NCBI GenBank assembly: GCA_014904985.1
Contig: MU128950.1
Coordinates: forward strand, 85,252 to 149,251
Reading direction: 5' to 3'
From: Hydnum rufescens UP504
Taxonomy: Eukaryota; Basidiomycota; Agaricomycetes; Cantharellales; Hydnaceae
Length of the DNA: 64,000 nucleotides
Below the pieces are notes generated by a model that was given only the letters and a program-made list of their open reading frames with translations, had not been told where the DNA came from and did not search any database. Positions 56,470 to 64,000 of the stretch are shown piece by piece. Position 1 is the first letter of the stretch, and each line of letters begins with the position of its first letter. The translations under genes were made by a program, and so were the position numbers.

Positions 56470-59400
56470 AGGATGCGTCCTGCCTGACCAACAGACTCTC
56501 CTCTCTCGAAAACTGTACAAACGGAGTTGGAAATGACATGTTTTTCTCTGATGATGAGAGTGACGAATCTGAAAGCATATCAACTGAGGTTGACCCTGTC
56601 TACAACCCCCCCCCTTCTATCCGCCTCCTTTCCGAAGACCCCAGATGAGCCACAGAGATCAAAGTGAAAATCCAATCACCACGGACTGGAGCGATCTGTG
56701 CTGGAAAGGCCCTACTGGACTCTGGAGCCACCAGAATGTTCATGGACCCGACCTTTGCAAAGGAAAATGGTCTAGACATATGACCCCTTGCATGCCTGAT
56801 CCCAGTCTACAATGTTGATGGAACACTGAATGAAATGGGGTCTGTCCGTGAAGAGGTTGAGGTCATCCTCCAAATCAATGATCACTCCGAGCGGGTAGTG
56901 TTCTCTGTGATCGGACTGGGGAAAACCAAGCTGATCATAGGGCACACATGGCTTCACCATCACAACCCAGAGATTGACTGGACAACTGGGGTAGTCACAC
57001 TGACCCGGTGCCCATCTGACTGTCATGTAGTGATCTGGAAGATGCGGAACGCAGAGCATCAGCGAGGGAGAATCTCCAGGAAGACACTGGAAGAACCCCG
57101 GACACCTCCCACTCCTATGGAGGATGATGCTGACGACATTAATGAGTCCCTGACACTGGAAAAAGGAGATGCCATCTTTGCAGCTTACTTCCCCAGTGAC
57201 ACTGAGCACTCTGAGATTGTCCAAGCAACGAGCACCCCTTCCCAGAGGCTGGCAGAGGCTGTGAAAGCCAAAGCAGATGAGCCAGTGAAGACATTCGAGG
57301 AGCTTGTCCCAGAGGAATTCCGTGACTTCCGAGATGTGTTTTCCAAGGACTCCTTTGATCAGCTCCCTGGCCAGAAACCATGGGATCACCTCATCGAGTT
57401 TAACAAGGGAGCCCAGCTGCCTCCCCCAGCCAAACTCTTCCCACTCTCCCCAGCAGAGCAAAAGGAACTCGATGACTTCCTGAAGGAAAACCTGGCCTCT
57501 GGTTGGATCCACCCTTCCAAATCCCCTATGGCTGCCCCAGTGTTCTTTGTGAAGAAAAAAGTTGGAGGTTTTTGGCTAGTCCAGGACTACTGGAAACTCA
57601 ATGACATCACGGTCAAGAATGCATACCCTTACCTCTGATCTCTGACGTCATTGACCGACTCCGAGGAGCCAAAGTATTTGGGAAACTGGACTTGCAGTGG
57701 GGCTTCCAGAATATCCGGATGGCAGACAGAGAAGAATGGAAAGCGGCTTTCCGGACTAACCGAGGACTGTTTGAACCCTTGGTCATGTTCTTTGGACTTT
57801 GCAACTCTCCGGGTACCTTCCAGAACATGATCAATGATGTCTTCCAGGAATGGATCGACAATGGAGTGTGCATCGTGTATCTGGATGACATCCTAAGCTT
57901 TGCCAAGACCCAGGAGGAGTACGTCCATGGTGTCTGAGGGATCCTGCAGACACTCTGGGAGAACAACCTCTTCTTGAAACCCGAGAAGTGTGAGTTCTTC
58001 TGGGACCGGATTGAGTATCTAGGGATGGTGTTCACCCCGGATCATGTGGAGATGGACCCTATCAAGGTTGCAGGTGTAATGGAATGGCCGGAACCCAAGA
58101 ACCTGAAGGAGACGCAGTCATTCCTTGGATTCATCAACTTCTACCACCGGTTCATCCAGGATTTCGCTAAGGTTGCCAGACCTTTCAATGATCTCACCCG
58201 GAAGGACACCCCCTTCCAATGGGCCGATGCCGAACGTAATGCCTTCATCAAACTGAAATCCCTTGTCACCTCCGCACTGATCCTAGTCTTTCCTTCTGAG
58301 TCTGGATGCTTCTGAGTGGAAGCCGATGCCTCCAGATATGCAACCGGAGCAGTACTCTCACAGCTTCAAGAGGATGGAAAGTGGCACCCAGTAGGTTTCC
58401 TATCGAAAAGTCTGTCAGAGGCTGAGAGGAATTATGACATCTATGACAAGGAGCTCATGGCCATTATCCGAGCTCTGGAGGCATGGAGACATTACCTAGA
58501 GGGCTCTCCACATCCGATTGAGATCTTGACGGACCACCAGAACCTTCAGTACTTCTGGACTGCACAGAAGCTGAATTGGAGACAAGCCTGCTGGAATATT
58601 TTCCTTTCCCGGTTCAACTTCACCCTCCAGCACCACTCCGGATCACAGTCTGGGAAACCGGATGCTCTTTCATGGCGCCCAGACCATCCGCAAGGAGACT
58701 CCGATAACTCCGATGTAGTCCTACTGAAGCCGACTGCTTTCCAGTCCTGTGCCCTAGACACCACAGAGGTTGTGGCAGTGGAAGGACCTAGTCGGAGCTT
58801 GATGGCTCGGATCAAAAGGGCCACGGAGATTGATGACAAAGTAGTCCAGATCATCAAGGAGTTAAACAGAGATGGCCCGAAGGCTCACCTGAAAGATTGG
58901 GAACTCCAAGGGTCTCTGGTCCTTTTCTGTGGACATGTCTATGTTCCACTGGACTCCAAACTCCGTCATGACCTAGTCCGTGAACACCACGACACCCCAA
59001 CCACAGGCCACCCTGGACAATGGAAGACATACGAACTTGTGTCTCGCCACTACTGGTGGCCAGGGATGTCACGGTATGTCGCAACCTATGTCTCCACCTG
59101 TGACACCTGCAATCAGACCAAAACCTTCCCATCCAAACTGTCCAGAACTCTCCACCCTAATCCAGTTCCAGACTGCCGATGGCAAGTCATATCAGTGGAC
59201 ATGATCATGGAGCTCCCAGAGTCACATGGATTTGACAGTGTGATGATCGTCATCGACCGACTCTCCAAACAGATTCATGTGATGCCCACAATGACCACAG
59301 TGGACTCCACTGGAGTCGCCCGCCTTTTCCGAGACAATGTCTGGAGGCACCATGGCCTTCCAGAGACCATCATCAGCGATTGGGGCACCACATTCACCTC

Positions 59401-60190
59401 GAAGTTCATGAAGGAACTCAATTCACTCCTTGGAGTTAAAACCAACTTCTCCACAGCATTCCACCCCCAGACAGACAGACAGACGGAGCAAGTCAATCAG
59501 GAGATCGAGCAGTACCTCCGGATCTTTGTCAACCACAGACAAAATGATTGGGCAGACTGGCTCCCTATGGCGGAGTTTGCATACAATAACTGGATTCACT
59601 CCTCCACCTGGGAAACCCCATTCCGCCTTGACTCTGGCCAAGATCCTCGCCTCAGTACTGAACCAATCCGCCCTGGAGTTGTTGAAGCAGCCATGGACTT
59701 TGTCACACGGATGCAGAAAACCTCTGAGGAAGCCCAGTCTGCTCTCTGCCAAGCAGCCGAGGATGTGGCTCGTCACTATGATGCACACTGGACAGAAGCC
59801 CCAGAGTATGCAGTTGGAGACTCAGTATGGCTGGATGCTCACAACATTTCCATTGACCGCCCAGCCCAGAAACTCTTGGACAAGTGGTTAGGCCCATACA
59901 AAGTGGACAAGGTGATCTCCTGCTCTGCTATCTGGCTCAAACTTCCCCCCTCCATGTGAGTCCACCCGGTGTTCCATGTCTCGAAACTCCGCCCTTTCTG
60001 GCCTGACCCAATTATGGATTGTGTTGCACATCCTCCGCCTCCTCCTATCCTCCATGTGGTGAAGAGAGTATGAGGTGGAATGGATTGAAAACTCCCACTA
60101 TTTCCCGAGCCGACTCCAGTACTTGGTGAAATGGAAAGGCTACCCACCCTCAGAGAAACCAATGGCTTCCAGAGACCAATCTAGGTAATG
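56468..60190 (+). pseudogene. F3 pol: protease, RT, RNase H, integrase, chromodomain
   Basis: Protease at about 56700-56960 ('LLDSGATRMFMD', DSG intact). RT at about 57430-57960 with 'FGLCNSPGTFQNMINDVF' and YLDD in 'CIVYLDDILSFAKT'. RNase H at 58316-58690 ('YDKELMAIIRALEAW'). Integrase has an HHCC zinc region ('HHDTPTTGH', 'CDTCNQTK'), core Asp in 'VDMIMELPESH', second Asp in 'SDWGTTFTSKF', and Glu within 'TEQVNQEIEQ'. Chromodomain at 60065-60165. Defects are TGA at 56646, 56779, 57935, 58313 and 59957, and a one-base loss near 57628. Compared with the minus copy, most Arg are Trp, Gln, Cys or His, which is CpG decay. Confidence 0.9.
60065..60170 (+). pseudogene. Chromodomain at the integrase C-terminus
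   Basis: Translates as 'YEVEWIENSHYFPSRLQYLV' followed by 'KWKGYPPSE'. The W-I-x-x-S-x(6)-L-Q-Y-L-V-K-W-K-G-Y pattern, with two of the aromatic-cage positions, is the integrase chromodomain of chromoviruses. It directs integration to histone-H3K9-methylated chromatin in the family. Confidence 0.8.
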
Positions 60191-60370
60191 CCCCAGAAGT
60201 CATCATGGAGTTCCACCTTGCTCATCCGGAGCTCCACAGTGATCAGCGCCATGACTTCTCCTCCATTGGGTTCCGGACATGTCCACTCCTAACTGAACCC
60301 CCTGCAGACCTCCAGACTGGTCGACCCATTGATCCCTGGCTCCCTCCCGGCCAATCGGGATGATCGCCCT

Positions 60371-60381
60371 AAGAGGGGGTG
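60371..60381 (+). other. F3 polypurine tract
   Basis: AAGAGGGGGTG directly before TGTCAGGG of the 3' LTR. The mostly purine run is the expected plus-strand primer. Confidence 0.7.
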
Positions 60382-62694
60382 TGTCAGGGTTTGTCCTCAC
60401 TCCGGGTCCACTCCAGTCCACTCCGGTCCACTCCAGTCCACTCCGGTCCACTCTTGGTCCACTCCGGATCACTCCGGTATAGAAGAAGGGTTGGGAGCTC
60501 CGATGACTGTCAAATCAAAATCTGTCAGCCAGTATGTGGATGGGAGACTGTATTTCTGTTGTTATTCGTTGGGCTGGTTCGCTTCAATGGTTGATCACAC
60601 TCTGTAAGATGTGTATGGTGTTCAGTGGAGAATAGGAAGGGATATGGACTAGCTGTAGTCAATGATATATCGTGTAGGATGCTTATAGAAAGGCTTATAC
60701 GTCTGTGATGCTTGTGGAAAGGCTTATACGTCGTTCGTGTTGTGTTGGTCTGTTTACTGATATTTGTGTATTCTTGTTTATGTTCTCCTGGTCAAAATGC
60801 GGATATCTGTGGGTTATAGACTGGTCAGTGCTTGGTTAGTCTTGTTAGTATGTTTCTTTCTTCTTTCTTCAAAACCTGATACGTATTTCGTTATGCTTAC
60901 TTTTCCTTGGATGTCCAGCAACTCTAACCTTAGGTCCTGCAACTATCCTTGGCTTTAGTGATTCGCGTAGAGGGCTACCAGTGGCTTTGTCTCAACAACC
61001 TTGAAGATGACTTAGCTCCAGATGGCTTATAGATAGACTGTTCTTTAGAGGCAAGCAGAAAAGTTGACAGTGGTTGACAGTAATGATTTCCAGAGAGGAG
61101 ATTATTGTGTGGGGGTACAGGAAATCTACCAGCTTTTATACCTTTCTGAAGGTGGCTGTGTTTAAGAAATATGACTCCCCCATGGGTGAGTCATATGTGA
61201 GTCATAGGTGAGAACAAAAGAAAAATAACAAGATGATGTAATAATGCGGTCATAGCTGAGTCATTCATAAAGAGAACAAAAGGAATCATGAGGGGTGATG
61301 TCATAGTGATGTCATTCATAAGGAGAACAAAAGAAATCATGAGGGGGGGTGATGTCACCAATTTGCTGAGCATGTGGAATGCTTGGAGCATGTGGTCACT
61401 GACCATGTGGAGCATTCTGGAGGCGAAATGAAAGGATATCTCCGGGTTTTGGAGATTAATTTGAGCATAGTCCAGTGGTTAAGGTGTTTTGTTGTTGGTT
61501 GATAATGGGAACAAGTGCATAGGATGGGATTCGATGCAGAAACAGCAGTTTGCATCCGTAATAGACGTTCTTGGTATCATTAGATGCGGATTTTTCACAG
61601 CTTTTTGGACGCGGTGGTTCCGAGAAGATCCGGTGTAAACTGACAGAGAAATTCGTTTTTTACTGATGGGTGTTGATTCTGATAGTAATATCGCTCTGTA
61701 GAGTTCAGTTTTGATCTGTTCTTCGCGTGCTCAGTACCGTCGGATGCGGATTTTTTATATCTTTCTAAGCGCGGTTGTTCCGAAAGGATTGAATGCGAAC
61801 TGATGGAGAAATTCGTTTTTTACTGGAAATTCCGGATTTTGGTAGTAAAATTGGCCTGGAGAGTGCAGTTCTGGTCCGTTCGACTTGTGTTTGGTACCGT
61901 TCGAAAGGTGTGAATCGTAGCTTTCTAAGAGTTATATGGGCGTACCTCTCCGATCAAAACTGACGGAGTTATAGAACGAATTCGATTTCCGCGCGTAGCC
62001 GTAATTAATTTCGTAATTGGTCATGTGATCCTCCAATGGCTGGAAGTGGTGTGATTTCGCATTTTCTGATACTGGATGTTTTTATCTTCCACACTGGTCC
62101 TTGTCCACCCACCTCCAGTCCAGTTCTCCACTTAGTTCCTTTGCCCAAGTCCACTTTGCTTCCGGCTTGATTCTGGTTTGACTCCAATCCAACCCTATCT
62201 TGGTTTCATTTCCCTTTCATTTCCCATTGCTTCTGGTTTGCCCCTGGCCGAGTTCCTGTTCCTTCCTGTTCCCGTCCCCTTGTAACCACCGACAGTTTAG
62301 CGATCACTCCCCCATAGTATAGTCATCATGTATAAGTAGTCCGAGAGCAAAGTCCAGAGACCCCAGCTTTGGTCTCTCAGGATTTCCGCTGTTACTCTGG
62401 ACTACAGGTCAGCCTCATGTATTCTGTATTCATATTACATAATCTCAGGATTTCCACTGTTACTCCAGACTACAGCTCCGAGTATTATCCAGTCGACTCC
62501 ACGAGCTTAAGGACCGCTGTGCTCATTTCCGCCTAGTCCCTTCCGGGCTGCTGGACTGCTCCTCCAACATCCCTAACCTCCTTATCTCATTCTTGCCCGG
62601 ATTCTTGCAGACTTAGCTGGACTTACACCGGACTTAGCCGGAATTATTTGTGTTTACATTTGTTTGGTGCCCTCGTCACAGCGTGGCCCTGACA
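60382..62694 (+). mobile_element. F3 3' LTR, split by nested F2 LTR
   Basis: LTR halves 60382-60477 and 62094-62694 rejoin to match the 5' LTR. The downstream half keeps TATAAGTA, AGCTTTGGTCT and CCCTGACA. Differences from the 5' LTR include several CpG sites. Confidence 0.9.
60478..62093 (-). mobile_element. F2 LTR (copy e), solo, nested in the F3 3' LTR
   Basis: TATAGAAGAAGGGTTGGG...TTTTATCTTCCACA, 1616 bp, inverted relative to the other F2 copies. Left flank CACTCCGG and right flank CTGGTCC suggest a 4-5 bp duplication of CCGG with one later change. It is the copy with most CpG retained, comparable with copy b. Confidence 0.85.
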
Positions 62695-62794
62695 GCACAG
62701 GCAAAGGATGCAACACAGACAGAGGCAATGCCAATGCATGGGGCACCAACAAAGGTGGCACTGATGAAGTTAGAGTCACTGGATCAACAGTGAC
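62695..62794 (-). pseudogene. 3' continuation of the four-exon gene, cut by F3
   Basis: The same minus frame continues after the TGA at 62795 without further stops up to the GCACA duplication. So the gene once extended into, or beyond, the F3 insertion site. Confidence 0.45.
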
Positions 62795-64000
62795 TCAAAC
62801 CTCATTGACAGGCAATGAGGGTTTCATTACCAGGGGCTCTAGTGTCAAGATTGTGGGTGTCAAACTCATACCCACTGTAGGGCTTGAATGAGGTGGGACT
62901 GGAGATGGAGTGCCAGGCCCAGTAGGTGGTCCAATCAGCAGGCCTGCAGATGAAGCAAGAGGACCTACTGAAGTATCACCTGAAACATCTTGCACAGGTG
63001 CAACAGGAGTTGGGGGAATAGTGGGGAAAGCAGTGCTATTTGCTATCTGCCGAGCCCATGTATTAGGACAGGTGCTGCCCTCAGGAATGTCAGCTGCCCT
63101 GCATTTGAAACTATGGTCAGCCTTTTTCTTCCCCTTATCCATTGGGGATGGAATGAGAGGCTCTTTGAGACCTAGCTCTTTGATGAGCTCTTTGTTTTGT
63201 GCTATATTTCATTGCCGAATCATCTCCAAATCAAGGGGAGGCTCCGTGAGCTCATCCAACTCACCACACTCTCTATTGATCAGCATCTTGTCTTCAGGCA
63301 GAGCAGCATGATCGACAGTGGTTGACAAACAAAGTGGAGAGGGTGTAACAGGTGAAAAACATGAGAGGGGTGCAAATGATGAGGAAGGAGTATGGGGCAT
63401 GACTGGCAAAGTGTGACCAGAGGGACCAGGTGTTGGTGATTGCTCAGGGCCAGGCGAAAATCGTGATAAGCATTCAGATTGCACTGAAGCATGTTGTCAA
63501 TGATGCATCAGCAAGGGGTGAAAAATTACTTACAATAAACAAGCTTCAGAAATTCAACATATGAAGGGATTATAGAAGACAGGAAAAGATTGTGCACATG
63601 GGAACCAGGTTGATCACCAACTGTTTTTCCTTCATGAAGACTAAGCAGTGTGAGAATCAACAACAACAGCAACAGGCAAGGAATCTGAACTTACTGAGTC
63701 ACAGTGAGCTCTCCTTCTGTAGCTAATGAAGGCCCTCCAACAATAACTGAGCATGACATGCCTGTCAGTGTTCTCAAGTCACACATGAACTCTGTGATGA
63801 AAGGAATCATGTTGTTGATTCCTCTGAAAGGAAAAATTAGATGAATGCAAGTTGCTCAGGCAATTAAACTCACTTTTGGAGCTGCTCCACTGTCTCTGGC
63901 ACCTTCTGAGCTTCATCCCACACTGCCAGAGCCTCCTCATGCTGTTAATTCGGTCATATCTGAATTAAGGAGTGGGGAGGGACCAGAGGATGGAGGAGGT
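62795..64000 (-). pseudogene. Four-exon gene of unknown function, 5' cut by window edge
   Basis: Exons on minus: 64000-63874, 63823-63695, 63640-63534, 63483-62795. The introns have donors GTGAGT, GTAAGT and GTAAGT and acceptors TTCAG, CTTAG and TTCAG, all phase-compatible. The spliced protein reads '...PETVEQLQK', 'GINNMIPFITEFMCDLRTL', 'TGMSCSVIVGGPSLATEGE', then 'HEGKTVGDQPGSHVHNLF' and 'PSYVEFLKLVY'. A Pro/Ser-rich tail follows with 'NIAQNKELIKELGL' and a basic 'DKGKKKADHSFKC'. In-frame TGA at 63211-63209 (CGA-type) and at 62797-62795; beyond the latter the frame stays open to the F3 insertion. I believe this is a repeated agaricomycete protein family but cannot name a function. Confidence 0.65.

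Larger units (their letters stand above)
54617..62694 (+). mobile_element. Complete F3 chromovirus (Ty3/gypsy, Tf1/sushi type), inactive
   Basis: 5' LTR 54617-55293, self-primer site, gag, pol with protease-RT-RNase H-integrase-chromodomain, polypurine tract, and 3' LTR 60382-62694 (split by a nested F2 LTR). It is flanked by GCACA at 54612-54616 and 62695-62699, a clean 5-bp target duplication. Reading frames carry many TGA stops at former CGA codons and a frameshift in RT. So this copy inserted intact and decayed afterwards. Confidence 0.92.

Noticed and set aside
1..64000. tRNA, rRNA or snRNA genes
   Set aside because: No A/B box pairs with cloverleaf-like stems, rRNA words or snRNA motifs were noticed on reading. 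A dedicated scan was not possible.

Overview
The window reads as a transposon-rich stretch of a filamentous fungus, most likely an agaricomycete basidiomycete. The reasons are short GT-AG introns (about 45-110 nt) with CTAAC/CTAAT branch points, FunK1-type fungal kinase pseudogenes, a chromodomain Ty3/gypsy element that self-primes like Tf1/sushi, and solo LTRs nested in one another. No tRNA, rRNA, prokaryotic operon or CRISPR locus was recognised. Species is not determinable.

Layout. 1-5.6 kb: a polypyrimidine low-complexity tract, then two or three unrecognised protein-coding genes on the + strand, one with a phase-compatible 59-nt intron. 5.9-6.4 kb: a Cys/His-rich minus-strand ORF. 6.5-9.1 kb: a solo LTR (family F1) with a short target duplication, next to a copia integrase fragment. 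9.55-29.4 kb: a large gypsy element (family F2, about 1.6-kb LTRs with a TATAAAAG promoter) with decayed gag, protease and reverse transcriptase. It is split at its protease active site by a rearranged minus-strand chromovirus (family F3), which itself carries a further F2 LTR. 29.4-32 kb: a truncated unknown pseudogene, three roughly 155-bp tandem repeats and old LTR fragments.

32.0-37.2 kb is the most unusual part. Two arrays of exon-intron modules point away from each other, left array on the minus strand and right array on the plus strand, around a palindrome of about 640 bp centred near 34166. Almost every module has a palindromic hairpin at the end of the exon (CACACCTGC...GCAGGTGTG or CACACCCAC...GTGGGTGTG), then a good 5' splice site, a second hairpin inside the intron (GCAAAAAGAGCAGC...GCTGCTCTTTTTGC), an ACTAAC/ACTAAT branch point and a TAG acceptor. 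Both hairpins vary by paired changes between copies. An F1 LTR has landed in one exon of the right array.

37.3-43.3 kb: hAT-like miniature elements with 8-bp target duplications and TATGGwTGCC ends, a short inverted repeat pair, a dead Tc1-like transposase and old LTR remnants. 43.3-51.8 kb: three decayed FunK1-family kinase copies, one nearly full length. 51.9-54.6 kb: F1 and F2 LTR remnants. 54.6-62.7 kb: a complete but dead F3 chromovirus with target duplication GCACA, intact self-priming signals and an F2 LTR nested in its 3' LTR. 62.7-64 kb: a four-exon minus-strand gene of unknown function, decayed and cut by F3.

Most premature stops in the elements are TGA where a related copy or the local context suggests CGA. 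This points to C-to-T decay at CpG as the main inactivating process.
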